49,967 bases of DNA, taken from positions 1-49,967 of the forward strand of contig JAMFRU010000031.1 of assembly GCA_026224875.1 (NCBI GenBank), written 5' to 3'. The notes beneath the pieces were generated by a model, which ran no database searches, was not told where the DNA came from, and was given only the letters and a program-made list of their open reading frames with translations. Source of the DNA: Acidocella sp. (GTDB lineage: Bacteria > Pseudomonadota > Alphaproteobacteria > Acetobacterales > Acetobacteraceae). Within the stretch, counting starts at the first letter, position 1. Every line of letters starts with the position of its first letter. Shown in pieces: positions 34,275-44,482 of this stretch. Position numbers and translations under genes: made by a program.

Positions 34275-36339
34275 CGCCCATCTCCCGTTCCGTTACATGG
34301 CTTCCCAGCATCGGCGAGACCGGCGCCATCACCCCGTCATGCTTGCGATGCGCATGCGCCGCCGCGGGCTGTGCCGCCGCACCACCAACCGCATTGGGCA
34401 CAGCCGCCCCGGTCCTGCTCGTGGCAAGTGCTGCCGGCGGGGTGGCGCCCATCAGCATATAGGCAAACGGGTTCGCGCCCGGCGGCAACGGATTGCCCGG
34501 CCCAAGCCCGCGCTGGCCCGGCGGCGTGCCCGGCGTCAGCGAAACTGTTAAACGTTGGTCAAGTGCTGCCAGCTGCTCGCCATCAGCCGGCATAATCCCC
34601 AGCATCGGCCCAATGCGCGCGATAATCCGCCCCACGCCAGGTGCGGCAATATAACCGCCGGTGGTAAACCCGTAGGTCGTGGCATCGGGCTTGGGCTGCA
34701 GCACCAGCACGTATACAACGTATTGCGGGTTCTCCATCGGGAAGGCCGCCATGAACGAAGCGTTGTTGATGTGCTTCAAATATCCGCCATGCGGCCCCAC
34801 CACCTGCGCCGTGCCGGTCTTGCCGCCCACCACATAGCCCGGCACCGCCGCGTTCTTGCCGGTACCGAACAGCACCACATTGGTCATCAGCTTGCACATC
34901 ATGTCGCTGGTGCTCTGCTGCATAATGCGCACACCAGCCGGCTGCGGCCCGTTCTGGTCCACCGCCAGCAAGGTCGGCTGGTAGCGTATGCCGCCATTCA
35001 CAATCGGCAACACGGCAGTCACCAGCTGCAACGGCGAAATCGCGATGCCCGCGCCGAACGATACCGTCATCGTCGCCGCCAGACCCCAGTTATTGAACGA
35101 TGGAAACTGCGGTTTCGGCGGACCGGGGAGCTGAATATTCAGCGGCTGGAAAAACTGCTGCCGCGTATACCAATCCTGCTCGATCTTCGGCCCCAAAATA
35201 GTGGCAATGCGCGACGCCCCAATATTGGACGATACGTTGAGAATCTCCGGCACCGACATCCAGCTGTTGGCCGGCTCGAAATCGGTAATATGGAAGCGCC
35301 CGACTTTTAACGGATGCGTGGTATCAAAATAATCCCAATAATGCACCATGCCGCTATCCAGCGCCATGGCGACGGTCTGGAGTTTGAACACCGAACCCGG
35401 CTCATAGGTGCCATTGACGCATTTGTTGAACTGGTCATTCGGCACAGCCGAGCCGTAACTGTTCACATCATAATCCGGCAGGCTGACCATCGCCAGAATC
35501 TCGCCAGTATGCGCATTCATCACGATAGCGCAACCGCCCGGCGCCTGAAACTCCTTCACCGCCGACGCCAGCTCGTCATGCACGATGCTCTGAATGCCCG
35601 CATCGATGGACAAAGCCAGCGGCGCCGGATCATTGGTCAGCCGCTTGTTGAAAAACTGCTCAACACCGGCAACGCCATCGCTATCCACCTTCACCCCGCC
35701 CAGAATATGCGCGGCGAGATCGCCATCCGGGTAATGGCGCTTCTCATTATTCTCGAAATACACGCCCGGAATGCCGAGCGAGTTCACCGCCAGCTCTTCC
35801 TGCGGCGTCAGCTTGCGGTCGAGATAAACAAACTCCTTGCGCTTGGGCACCGGCACGCCATCGCCCAGTTTCACGGCCATGGCGGCGGCATCTATCCCCG
35901 GCATCGCATTTGCCAGCAGGGTCGCGGCGGCGGCCGGGTCCGGCACCTGCTGCGGGTCGGCAAAAAGTGCCGCACCGGGCAGGGAAACCGCCAATATGGT
36001 GCCGTTGCGGTCGGTAATATCGGCACGGCTGGGCGGCGGCGGGGCCACACTCAAAGTCGGCTGCATCGCCGCAATCTGCGCGGCCGAGGGCAGTTTCGGG
36101 TCAACCACGGTGGACCAGGTGAGTTTCAGCCCCAACACAAAGTACAGTCCGATGAACAGACAGGCGGCGATGAGGATACGCTTGCGCGCCCTATCCAGCG
36201 CCACGCGCGTATCCAGCTCCGGGCTGGTCACGCGCACATGTTCCATCAGCGGCGTGGCGCCGCCGCGCGACGGCGCACCCTTGCGCTTCTCCAGAGCCTT
36301 CCGGGGCGGCCTATCGCCCGGCGTCAGCGTCAAGGTCAC
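34261..36339 (-). CDS. ftsI: Septal transpeptidase FtsI (PBP3)
   Basis: 692 residues. Cytoplasmic head (1-52), transmembrane helix (about 53-72), PBP dimerisation domain, then the transpeptidase domain with Ser316-x-x-Lys319 (EPGSVFKLQ), SSN at 370-372 and KTG at 507-509 (VGGKTGTAQVV). Cross-links septal peptidoglycan with FtsW. About 100 residues longer than usual: the last 100 or so residues, behind the catalytic domain, are low-complexity Pro/Ala/Gly with a HAHRKHDG patch and face the periplasm. Overlaps ftsL by 4 and murE by 14 bases. Confidence 0.95.
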   Translation of the reverse strand: MTLTLTPGDRPPRKALEKRKGAPSRGGATPLMEHVRVTSPELDTRVALDRARKRILIAACLFIGLYFVLGLKLTWSTVVDPKLPSAAQIAAMQPTLSVAPPPPSRADITDRNGTILAVSLPGAALFADPQQVPDPAAAATLLANAMPGIDAAAMAVKLGDGVPVPKRKEFVYLDRKLTPQEELAVNSLGIPGVYFENNEKRHYPDGDLAAHILGGVKVDSDGVAGVEQFFNKRLTNDPAPLALSIDAGIQSIVHDELASAVKEFQAPGGCAIVMNAHTGEILAMVSLPDYDVNSYGSAVPNDQFNKCVNGTYEPGSVFKLQTVAMALDSGMVHYWDYFDTTHPLKVGRFHITDFEPANSWMSVPEILNVSSNIGASRIATILGPKIEQDWYTRQQFFQPLNIQLPGPPKPQFPSFNNWGLAATMTVSFGAGIAISPLQLVTAVLPIVNGGIRYQPTLLAVDQNGPQPAGVRIMQQSTSDMMCKLMTNVVLFGTGKNAAVPGYVVGGKTGTAQVVGPHGGYLKHINNASFMAAFPMENPQYVVYVLVLQPKPDATTYGFTTGGYIAAPGVGRIIARIGPMLGIMPADGEQLAALDQRLTVSLTPGTPPGQRGLGPGNPLPPGANPFAYMLMGATPPAALATSRTGAAVPNAVGGAAAQPAAAHAHRKHDGVMAPVSPMLGSHVTEREMGDGVS

Positions 36340-37127
36340 TGACTGCCGCCTTGCGCCATGCCGAGCAGCGAGCCGCTATCCTCTTCATCAACCGGGGCGG
36401 GGCGGGCCACGGCGCGTACCGGCACCAGCTGCGCGCCCATCGGCATGGCATGCACCGGCGCGGGGCCGGAGGCCGCGGCCAGATACACGGAAGAGCCCAT
36501 CTCGCGCCGCGGTGCGGGCACGTGATGCTCGACATCGGCCGCGCGGGCCACACGCTCGGGCGCCACATGATGATGCGGCACCACCGGAGCAGCCGGTGCG
36601 ATCTCGGATTCGGATACGGACGCCACATGCACCGGGGCCTGCCGGGCCACCGGCGCGGCTGCTTGTGTAGCAACGGCGGACGGCACAATGGCAGCCGTCT
36701 GCACGGCTGCTTGTACTGCCGCAGTCTGCACCGGCGGGGGCGCTACGGCAGGCGCCGCCGGAGCGGGTGCTGCGGCCGCCAGTTGTGGCAAGGCCGGCAC
36801 GGGGTCCTCGGGATTGCTGCCCGGCGGCTTGGCGCCCGGCGCCGGCAGGCTGGTGCCCAAAGCCGCCATCGTCATCAGCTGCCCCGGCTTCATCGGCTGC
36901 AGCCCGGTAAATTGCGTGGCGAGCGAGGCCAGCCGCGATGGATCCGCCTCCAACGCCCATTGCGCCTGCAACACGCGAATCCCCTGCACATCCTGCGTCG
37001 TCGCCTGGTTGATGTCCGAAACCTGCGAATCCAGCGCCTGGCTCTGGTGCTTGACCACGAACATCATGGCACCCGAGAGCACGAACATCATGCCGGAAAC
37101 AATCGTGAAGGGCCGGATGATCATCAT
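36336..37127 (-). CDS. ftsL: FtsL-like divisome protein with long Ala/Pro tail
   Basis: 263 residues. A single N-terminal transmembrane helix (about 5-26, RPFTIVSGMMFVLSGAMMFVV), then a short coiled-coil segment (HQSQALDSQVSDINQATTQD; about 27-70) and the motif ADPSRLASLATQ, as in alphaproteobacterial FtsL. Everything after about residue 90 is Ala/Pro/Val-rich and probably disordered in the periplasm; usual FtsL proteins are only 100-140 residues. Named mainly from topology and from its place between rsmH and ftsI. Two Met codons begin the gene; ATG 37127 overlaps rsmH by 4 bases. Confidence 0.85.
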   Translation of the reverse strand: MMIIRPFTIVSGMMFVLSGAMMFVVKHQSQALDSQVSDINQATTQDVQGIRVLQAQWALEADPSRLASLATQFTGLQPMKPGQLMTMAALGTSLPAPGAKPPGSNPEDPVPALPQLAAAAPAPAAPAVAPPPVQTAAVQAAVQTAAIVPSAVATQAAAPVARQAPVHVASVSESEIAPAAPVVPHHHVAPERVARAADVEHHVPAPRREMGSSVYLAAASGPAPVHAMPMGAQLVPVRAVARPAPVDEEDSGSLLGMAQGGSQ

Positions 37128-38083
37128 GCCGCCAGCTCCCCGCCAAGTTTCTCCCCAAGTTTCTCCATCGCCCGTAATTTGGCACTGCGCGCCCGCGGGT
37201 TGGCGCGCATCTCAGCGTCGCTCGCCACCACGGCCGATTTCGTCAGCAGCCGGAAATCCGCCGCCACAGGCTTGGCAAAACCCGCCGGGTCATGGCGCGA
37301 GGCACCAGGCGCCCGCCCGCAGGCCTGGCCGAAGAATTTCTTCACAATCCGGTCTTCCAGCGAATGAAAGCTCACGACCACCAGCCGCCCGCCCGGGCGC
37401 AGCATCGCCGCCGCCTGCACAAGTGCCGCCTCGATATCGGACAGTTCCTCGTTCACCGCGATGCGCAGCGCCTGAAAACTTCTGGTCGCCGGGTCGATGC
37501 CCGATTTATCCGGTCGCACAACACTCCGTATCACGCCGGCTAGATCCGACGTCGTCTCGAACTTTTGGACTTTCCGCCGCTCGACGATCACTTTCGCAAT
37601 CCGCCGCGAGGCTTTCTCGTCGCCATATTCGTATAAAATATCTGCAAGTTCGGATTCGGGGCAAAGATTAACAATCTGCGCCGCATCGCGCCCGCTGCTG
37701 CCCATTTGCATGTTCAAAGGCCCGTTATTGCGAAATGAGAAACCCCGCGCGGGGTCATCGATCTGATACGATGAGACACCGAGATCAAACACCGCGCCAT
37801 CGAGCGCGGTCACATCGCGCGATTCCAGAATCTCCTTAAGATTGCTGATCCGGCCTTCACAAATTACAAATCGGCCAGCATACTCAACGCAAAAATCCTG
37901 CGCCCGCGCAACCGCCGCGGGGTCGCGATCAATCGCAATCAGTGTGCAGGCCGCCGAGTCGAGAATCGCACGCGCATAGCCGCCGCCGCCAAAAGTGCCA
38001 TCAAGATATACCGCGCCATCACGCGTGGCGAGCATGTCCACCGCTTCATTTCGCAGCACGGGCGTGTGTGAATAATTCGTCAT
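37124..38083 (-). CDS. rsmH: 16S rRNA (cytosine1402-N4)-methyltransferase
   Basis: 319 residues, formerly MraW; methylates N4 of C1402 in the ribosomal P site using S-adenosylmethionine. SHTPVLRNEAVDML at the start, SAM loop YLDGTFGGGGYARAIL (26-41), AVFDLGVSSYQIDDPARGFSF, and VVVSFHSLEDRIVKKFF. The end (RANPRARSAKLRAMEK) is family-typical. ATG 38083 is chosen because MTNYSHTPVL is the usual beginning and it overlaps the mraZ stop (ATGA); a longer frame upstream runs within mraZ. Confidence 0.96.
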   Translation of the reverse strand: MTNYSHTPVLRNEAVDMLATRDGAVYLDGTFGGGGYARAILDSAACTLIAIDRDPAAVARAQDFCVEYAGRFVICEGRISNLKEILESRDVTALDGAVFDLGVSSYQIDDPARGFSFRNNGPLNMQMGSSGRDAAQIVNLCPESELADILYEYGDEKASRRIAKVIVERRKVQKFETTSDLAGVIRSVVRPDKSGIDPATRSFQALRIAVNEELSDIEAALVQAAAMLRPGGRLVVVSFHSLEDRIVKKFFGQACGRAPGASRHDPAGFAKPVAADFRLLTKSAVVASDAEMRANPRARSAKLRAMEKLGEKLGGELAA

Positions 38084-38565
38084 AGTGCATCTTTCGGCGC
38101 AGCTTGTGGCACCGGTGCGCCAAAAGTAAGGCGCGGCGCCAAAGCGCGCGTGGCCTCCAGAAATGCCTTCGCCGCCTCGGGCGCCCAGATATGGAAATGT
38201 GTGCCCCGGCCGAGGAAACACGCCGTCTCGCCCAATTGCGCTTCGGCGACCAGATGGTCCGGCAGCATGATCCGCCCCTGCCCGTCCAGCTCCAGTTCCA
38301 CCGCATCGGAGTAAATCTTGGTGGCAAACCCCTGCCGGTCCGGGTCGGTTTCAGCCATGGCGGCCAACTCGGCCTCGTATTTGGCGTAGTTCGGCAGCGG
38401 CCAGCCCTCGATGCAGCCGGCGATCAGCGATGGGCGCAGGATCAGCGTCATCTCGGCATCGCTCTTATCAGCATCACCCTTCCACGCATTGCGAAACGCG
38501 GCCGGCACGGATACCCGCCCCTTCCCGTCCAGCCTGTTCTCATGCGTGCCAAAGAGCTGTTTCAT
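38080..38565 (-). CDS. mraZ: Transcriptional regulator MraZ
   Basis: 161 residues from ATG 38565. Two tandem SpoVT/AbrB-like halves, each with its D-x-K/Q-G-R motif: LDGKGRVSVPAAF (12-24) and LDGQGRIMLPDHL. MraZ forms a ring that binds repeats upstream of its own gene and represses the dcw cluster. The start is not certain: in-frame ATGs at 38595 and 38625 would add 10 or 20 basic residues. I chose the one that gives the usual family beginning (xxLFGTHENRLD). None has a clear Shine-Dalgarno. First gene of the cluster, overlaps rsmH by 4 bases. Confidence 0.9.
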   Translation of the reverse strand: MKQLFGTHENRLDGKGRVSVPAAFRNAWKGDADKSDAEMTLILRPSLIAGCIEGWPLPNYAKYEAELAAMAETDPDRQGFATKIYSDAVELELDGQGRIMLPDHLVAEAQLGETACFLGRGTHFHIWAPEAAKAFLEATRALAPRLTFGAPVPQAAPKDAL

Positions 38566-38600
38566 CGGGGGCCGTGAGGCGTCTACTTTCACCATTTTAT

Positions 38601-38651
38601 GGGAAATCGTGGATTTCTTCCCCATTACCATGTGCTGGCGTGCCGCGTCAA
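38601..38651 (-). promoter_or_regulatory. Putative mraZ promoter with adjacent dyad/TGGG repeats
   Basis: On the minus strand TTGACG (complement of 38646-38651) is followed after 18 bases by TAATGG (complement of 38622-38627). Just downstream lies GAAATC-GTG-GATTTC (38603-38617), a perfect 6-bp dyad. On the plus strand the same stretch reads TGGGA (38600) and TGGAT (38610), 10 bases apart, similar to the spaced TGGGN boxes that MraZ binds elsewhere, though on the opposite strand. If this promoter is used, RNA starts near 38614 and the most upstream ATG (38625) is excluded. Confidence 0.35.
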
Positions 38652-38787
38652 AGAGAATCGGCCCCAAACCGCCCCCGAATCGATGTGCGAATCGCTGCAC
38701 GACTCGCCAGCATCTTCGAGGCAAATCCCGCTATATCAGTGGACTGTGTTGCCGTTTTGTTCCGCCACCATTCCCGATGGCAGAAAA

Positions 38788-39256
<469 letters not shown>

Positions 39257-39261
39257 GTTGC

Positions 39262-39290
39262 CTCCTACCCGCGCGCCCAAGGCGGGTCAA
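39262..39290 (-). promoter_or_regulatory. Putative rnpB promoter inside the amidase gene
   Basis: TTGACC (complement of 39285-39290) and TAGGAG (complement of 39262-39267) are exactly 17 bases apart, and the predicted 5' end of rnpB follows about 7 bases downstream. The -35 box is formed by the Val-Asp codons and the -10 box begins with the TAG stop codon of the amidase gene. Confidence 0.55.
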
Positions 39291-39939
39291 CCAAGGCCCG
39301 TATCGCCGCCGCGCGCCGCATTGTCGGCCCATCTTCCTCACCGCTCAAATGCTCGGGCAGAAAATGCCGCTGAAACGCGCGGATGACATCCGCCGGCGCC
39401 AGGCTCACATCATAGCCGATCGCCGATAGATCGCCCCAGAAATCTTTGGATTCGCTAAATAAATTGTTCCAGCAGCCAATCCCCGCCTCCGCCAGCCGCC
39501 GCCAGTCGAACAACTCCCCGGGGTCCTGCTTGCGGTTCGGCGCGATATCCGAATGTGCCACGACATCGCGCGGATGGATGGGATGCCTCCGCATAATCCC
39601 CGCAGCCAAAGCCTCCACCGCCGCCATCTGCACGTCGGGAAACGCCCGGTAACCCCATTCATGCCCTGGATTAACGATCTCTATCCCTATGGAGGCATCG
39701 TTGAGCAGCCTGCGCCCGCGCCAGTACGAAATCCCGGCATGCCAAGCCCGTTTTTCCTCCGGCACCAGACAATAAACCGTGCCGTCCTCATCCACGACGT
39801 AGTGCGCCGAGACCTTGGCGGCGGGCGAGCACAGCAGATCAATGGCCGACTGCGCATCCGGCATGCCGGTGTAATGCATCACCAGGAACTCTACCGGGCC
39901 TTCGCGCTCGTCGATGTTGGGTGACGGGGCAAAGATCAT
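39265..39939 (-). CDS. N-acetylmuramoyl-L-alanine amidase, AmpD/AmiD-like
   Basis: 224 residues, amidase_2 family zinc hydrolase that cuts between MurNAc (or anhydro-MurNAc) and the stem peptide. Zinc ligands: His22 (FLVMHYTG), a His in VVAHSDIAP, and Asp in KQDPGELFDW; AHYVVDEDGTVYCLVPEEKR is also typical. No signal peptide or lipobox, so a cytoplasmic recycling enzyme like AmpD is more likely than the outer-membrane AmiD, though the extra helical C-terminus (about 160-224) is AmiD-like. It ends in VDPPWARG, whose codons appear to double as the rnpB promoter. Confidence 0.88.
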   Translation of the reverse strand: MIFAPSPNIDEREGPVEFLVMHYTGMPDAQSAIDLLCSPAAKVSAHYVVDEDGTVYCLVPEEKRAWHAGISYWRGRRLLNDASIGIEIVNPGHEWGYRAFPDVQMAAVEALAAGIMRRHPIHPRDVVAHSDIAPNRKQDPGELFDWRRLAEAGIGCWNNLFSESKDFWGDLSAIGYDVSLAPADVIRAFQRHFLPEHLSGEEDGPTMRRAAAIRALVDPPWARG

Positions 39940-40006
39940 GGACTTGGGCGCGAGAAGGTTTGCCGCTTTTTGTGAACAAAAACTGGCACCAAAAAAACTT
40001 TATGAC

Positions 40007-40780
40007 TCATAGGCGCCGGTCTCGCTTTATCGCGTCATACGCCGCGTTGATCTTCGCCACCTTATCCGAGGCTATTTTCACCCGTGCCGCCGATGCCCCC
40101 TGGGACGCCAACACATCCGGATGATGCTCACGCACCAACTGCTTCCAGCGCGCCCTTATCTCATCCGCCGTCGCACCGCGCTTCAGCCCAAGTGCTACAT
40201 ACGAATCCTCAGCCGGCGGTCCCGCCACGGCACCGCCCGAAGCCCGGCGCATCGCCGCCTCATCCAGCCGGAAAGCGGCTGCCACGCGCGACAGAAATTC
40301 CGCCTCGGCGAGATTAACCGGCCCATCCGACCGGGCGATCTGGTACAGCCCGCCCAGCACCTGCTCGAGAATCCCGCGCTCGTCCGAGAATGTCTGACCC
40401 AGCTGCGTGGCATAGCTCTCAAACCCATCGGTACTATCCCGCGCCTGGTCGAACAGCCGCGCTACCGTCGCCACATTGCCCTCGGGGATGGAAAAACTGG
40501 AGCGGAACGCCTGGATCTCGATCCGGCTCACCGGCCCGTCGCACTTGGCCAGTTTAGCCGCCAGCACGGTCACGCTGATGGCAAACACCTGGTCCCGCCG
40601 CCCCAGCATTCCCGCCAGATGCGCCGGGTCGAACGGCAAGGCCCGCCCGGCAAAACTGGCGACACCCTGAAACTTGCCCTGATCGGCGGCATGGCCCATC
40701 GCCATACCGAATAAAGCACCGACCGGCCCACCCATGGCGAAGCCCGCCATGCCCCCGATAAACTTGCCCCAATAGCTCAT
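40007..40780 (-). CDS. DjlA-like membrane-anchored J-domain co-chaperone
   Basis: 257 residues. Residues 1-35 are Gly-rich and hydrophobic (GKFIGGMAGFAMGGPVGALFG), a GxxxG-type membrane anchor as in DjlA. Residues 50-170 form a TerB-like helical domain. Residues 190-257 are a J domain with the HPD motif at 220-222 (VREHHPDVLA), which stimulates DnaK ATPase. Located at the inner membrane with the J domain in the cytoplasm. A 67-base gap separates it from the downstream amidase; it starts divergently from the oxoprolinase gene with about 80 bases between. Confidence 0.88.
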   Translation of the reverse strand: MSYWGKFIGGMAGFAMGGPVGALFGMAMGHAADQGKFQGVASFAGRALPFDPAHLAGMLGRRDQVFAISVTVLAAKLAKCDGPVSRIEIQAFRSSFSIPEGNVATVARLFDQARDSTDGFESYATQLGQTFSDERGILEQVLGGLYQIARSDGPVNLAEAEFLSRVAAAFRLDEAAMRRASGGAVAGPPAEDSYVALGLKRGATADEIRARWKQLVREHHPDVLASQGASAARVKIASDKVAKINAAYDAIKRDRRL

Positions 40781-40861
40781 GTATCCAACCTAACATGCTC
40801 CCGCCCTTGAACCCAACCCAAACATCGGACATCAAACAGCGCAAGAATCCTGGATGTGAAT

Positions 40862-43800
40862 ATGGACTGGCAGTTCTGGATCGACCGTGGCGGCACGTTC
40901 ACCGATATCGTTGCACGCGATCCGGAAGGGCGTCTGTCCACCAAAAAGCTGCTCTCGGAAAACCCCGAGCGCTATGACGATGCCGCCATCGCCGGCATAC
41001 GGGAATTTCTGGGCCTGGGCGCTGCCGAGCCCATCCCTCCCGGCGTCATCGGCAGCGTAAAGATGGGCACGACGGTAGCCACCAACGCGCTGCTGGAGCG
41101 CAAAGGTGCGCCCACGCTGCTGCTCGTCAACAAGGGTTTTGGCGACCTTCTGCGCATCGGCAACCAGGCCAGGCCGCGCCTGTTCGACCTCGATATCCGC
41201 CTGCCCTCAATGCTCTACGCGCAGGTGGCCGAGGTGGCCGGGCGCGTCGCCATTAACGGCGAGGTGATCGAGCCTCTCGATGAGCCGGCGGCGCTCGCGT
41301 TGCTGCGCCAGGCACGGAAAGACGGCATCGAATCCGTGGCGATTGCCCTGATCCACGCCTGGAAGCACCCCGCTCTGGAGCAGCGCCTCGGCCTGCTCGC
41401 GGCCGAGGCCGGATTTGTTCAGATCTCTCTCTCGCATGTCGCCAGCCCTTTGCTGCGCCTGGTGCCCCGGGCAGATACCACCGTCGCCGATGCCTATCTT
41501 TCACCCGTGCTGACAAAATACATCGCCCAGGTTTCCGCCGGATTGAGCAGTTCTGACAAATCGGAGGGGGAGGCAAACCAACCCCCGCCTTTGTACTTCA
41601 TGCAGTCGCACGGCGGCCTGACCCGCGCCGACCATTTTACGGGCAAGGACGCGATCCTCTCCGGCCCGGCCGGCGGTATTGTGGGCGCGGTGCGCACAGC
41701 GGCGGCGGCGGGTTTTTCGTCCGTCATCGGCTTCGATATGGGCGGGACCAGCACGGATGTTGCTCTGTATGACGGCGCCTACCAGCGCACATTGGAGACC
41801 GAGATTGCGGGCGTACGGCTACGCGCGCCGATGCTCGCCATCAACACCGTGGCGGCCGGCGGTGGCTCCATCCTCAGCTTCGACGGCGCCAGGCTACGCG
41901 CTGGGCCGGAGAGTGCGGGCGCAAATCCGGGCCCGGCCTGCTACCGCAAGGGCGGCCCGCTTACGGTGACGGACGCGAACCTGCTGCTCGGCAAAATTCT
42001 GCCCGCGCATTTCCCCGCAATCTTTGGCCCCAATGGCGATCTGCCATTGGATGCGGATGTGGTGCGCGAGAAATTTGACGCCCTGGCGGCGGAGGTAGGA
42101 CAGGCCACCGGCACGGCGCAGACCCCCGAACGCTTGGCAGAGGGGTTTTTGGCCATCGCCAATGCCAATATGGCGCAGGCCATCCGCCAGATTTCGGTGC
42201 AGAAGGGCTTGAACCCAGCTGATTTTACACTGGTCTGCTTCGGCGGGGCGGGCGGGCAGCATGCCTGCGCCGTCGCCGACGAGCTTGGCATGGAACGAGT
42301 GTTTCTGCACCCGCTCGCCGGGGTGCTATCCGCCTACGGCATCGGCCTGTCCGATTTTCTCATATTACGTGAACAAGGTGTTGAAATTCCTTTTGTCCCG
42401 GAGGCCAAAGAGGAGCTTGCCGCCATTGCCGCCCGGCTAGCCACTGAGGCCAAAGCGGCTTTATTGGCGCAAAACCCGGATGCCGCGGTCAGCCATACCA
42501 CCACGATCCTGCTTCGCTACGCCGGTACCGACACGGCGCTGCCGATAAAATTATGTAGTTTCAAAAAGATGTCTGAGGCATTCACCATCGAACATCAACG
42601 CCTATTCGGCTTCACCACGCCGGAAAAAACCCTGGTCGTGGACACGGTGCTGGTGGAAGCGTCCGCGCCCGGCGAGCCCCTCGTCGAACCCGAGATCGCC
42701 GCCGGGCCTTTGCCCGACCCCCTAGCGATATCGCGCCTCACCTCCGGCGGGCAGACACATGACGCGCCGGTGTATGACCGAGCCGCGCTGGGCGCAGGCA
42801 GCAAAATCTCCGGGCCGGCGGTGTTGCAGGAGGCAATTGCCACCATCATTGTGGAACCGGGTTGGGAAGCGGAGATAACCACCCAAAATCATTGTATTTT
42901 GACCCGCATTGCGGCGCGCGAAAACGCCGTAATCGCGGATTCGGCCAAAGCCGATCCCGTATTTCTGGAACTTTTCGCCAATCTCTTCATGGCCATCGCC
43001 GAGCAGGCCGGGGCGGTGCTGCGCAACACAGCGCAGAGCGTCAACATCAAGGAGCGGCTGGATTTCTCCTGCGCGATTTTCGACGCGGACGGCAATCTCG
43101 TCGCCAACGCCCCGCATGTGCCGGTGCATCTAGGCGCCATGGGTGCTTCCGTCCGCCACGTCCTGAACCTGCGCGGCGATACCTTGCGCCCTGGCGATGC
43201 GGTCGCGCTAAACAACCCCTACGCCGGTGGCACGCATCTACCTGATATTACAGTCATTACCCCCGTATTTGATGAGGCCGGCGCGAAAATCCGCTTCTTC
43301 ACGGCCTGCCGCGGGCATCATGCCGATATCGGCGGTCTCACCCCCGGCTCTACCCCGCCGTTCTCAAAAATCCTGGAAGAAGAAGGGGTTGTGATTGATA
43401 ACCTCCTGCTTCTTTCGGCCGGTGTATTTCAGGAGCAGGCATTCCGCGATGTGCTGGCCGGCGCAAAATACCCGGCGCGCAATCCGGAGCAGAATGTCGC
43501 GGATATCAAGGCGCAGATCGCCTCCAACGCCACGGCCACCCAGGCTTTATCCGCAATAACAAAGCGTTATGGCTGGAAGGTGGTCCAGGCCTATATGGGC
43601 CATGTGATGGACAACGCCGAAGCCGCGACCCGTGCGGCGATTCTGCGCCTGACCGATGCCAGCTTCGATTACACCATGGACGACGGCTCACCGCTAAAAA
43701 TATCGTTGAAAATCAACCATGACGACGCCAGCGCCGTAGTAGACTTCACCGGCACCGGTGCCGCCGGCCCCAATAATTTTAACGCCCCCCGGGCCGTAAC

Positions 43801-44482
43801 CACCGCCGCCGTGCTCTACGCCTTCCGCTGTCTGGCCGGCACGGAACTGCCGCTCAACGAGGGTTGCCTGAAACCGCTTACCATCATCATCCCCGAGGGC
43901 AGCTTCCTCTCCCCGCCACCCGGTTCGGCCGTGGTCGCGGGCAATACCGAGGTGTCCCAGGCTGTCACCGTGGCACTGCTCGGCGCCATGGGAGTCTGCG
44001 CCTCCGCCCAGGCCACCATGAACAACTTCCTCTTCGGCAACGCCAAGCACCAGTATTACGAGACCATCTGCGGCGGCGCCGGGGCTGGCCCGGGCTTCAA
44101 CGGCTGCTCGGCCGTACACACGCATATGACCAACACCCGCATCACCGATCCCGAGGTCATGGAGCTGCGCCATCCGGTGCGGGTAGAAGCGTTTTCCATC
44201 CGCCGCGGCTCAGGCGGGCCAGGAAAATTTCACGGTGGGGATGGCGTTGTCCGCAAAATCAGGTTTCTAGAGCCCATGACAGCCACCATCACCGCGTCGC
44301 GCCGTACCATCCCGCCTTTCGGGTTAGCGGGCGGCATGCCCGGAGCGTGCGGCGCGCAATTCGTCGAGCGCGCGGATGGAACGCTAACCGCCCTCCCCGG
44401 CCGTGCCGAAGCAGAACTGGCGGCGGGTGATGCCATCATCATCGAAACGCCCGGCGGCGGCGGGTATGGTTCGTTTGAGTAA
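40862..44482 (+). CDS. 5-oxoprolinase (fused hydantoinase A/B type)
   Basis: 1206 residues in one chain. The A part (about 1-690) opens with [13 protein letters not shown], has [15 protein letters not shown]-type and [15 protein letters not shown]-binding motifs (hydantoinase A/actin-like fold) and [11 protein letters not shown]. The B part (about 700-1206) contains [39 protein letters not shown] and [15 protein letters not shown]. Together they hydrolyse 5-oxoproline to glutamate using ATP, in glutathione and pyroglutamate turnover; a related cyclic amide cannot be excluded. Cytoplasmic. I prefer ATG 40862; a GTG two codons upstream (40856) is equally possible. The end overlaps the next gene by 17 bases. 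Confidence 0.9.
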   Translation: MDWQFWIDRGGTFTDIVARDPEGRLSTKKLLSENPERYDDAAIAGIREFLGLGAAEPIPPGVIGSVKMGTTVATNALLERKGAPTLLLVNKGFGDLLRIGNQARPRLFDLDIRLPSMLYAQVAEVAGRVAINGEVIEPLDEPAALALLRQARKDGIESVAIALIHAWKHPALEQRLGLLAAEAGFVQISLSHVASPLLRLVPRADTTVADAYLSPVLTKYIAQVSAGLSSSDKSEGEANQPPPLYFMQSHGGLTRADHFTGKDAILSGPAGGIVGAVRTAAAAGFSSVIGFDMGGTSTDVALYDGAYQRTLETEIAGVRLRAPMLAINTVAAGGGSILSFDGARLRAGPESAGANPGPACYRKGGPLTVTDANLLLGKILPAHFPAIFGPNGDLPLDADVVREKFDALAAEVGQATGTAQTPERLAEGFLAIANANMAQAIRQISVQKGLNPADFTLVCFGGAGGQHACAVADELGMERVFLHPLAGVLSAYGIGLSDFLILREQGVEIPFVPEAKEELAAIAARLATEAKAALLAQNPDAAVSHTTTILLRYAGTDTALPIKLCSFKKMSEAFTIEHQRLFGFTTPEKTLVVDTVLVEASAPGEPLVEPEIAAGPLPDPLAISRLTSGGQTHDAPVYDRAALGAGSKISGPAVLQEAIATIIVEPGWEAEITTQNHCILTRIAARENAVIADSAKADPVFLELFANLFMAIAEQAGAVLRNTAQSVNIKERLDFSCAIFDADGNLVANAPHVPVHLGAMGASVRHVLNLRGDTLRPGDAVALNNPYAGGTHLPDITVITPVFDEAGAKIRFFTACRGHHADIGGLTPGSTPPFSKILEEEGVVIDNLLLLSAGVFQEQAFRDVLAGAKYPARNPEQNVADIKAQIASNATATQALSAITKRYGWKVVQAYMGHVMDNAEAATRAAILRLTDASFDYTMDDGSPLKISLKINHDDASAVVDFTGTGAAGPNNFNAPRAVTTAAVLYAFRCLAGTELPLNEGCLKPLTIIIPEGSFLSPPPGSAVVAGNTEVSQAVTVALLGAMGVCASAQATMNNFLFGNAKHQYYETICGGAGAGPGFNGCSAVHTHMTNTRITDPEVMELRHPVRVEAFSIRRGSGGPGKFHGGDGVVRKIRFLEPMTATITASRRTIPPFGLAGGMPGACGAQFVERADGTLTALPGRAEAELAAGDAIIIETPGGGGYGSFE

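Noticed and set aside
38652-38787. Possible small gene or RNA between mraZ and rnpB
   Set aside because: No ribosome site, no conserved frame and no clear hairpin; it looks like a plain upstream region, possibly the leader between rnpB's 3' end and the mraZ promoter.
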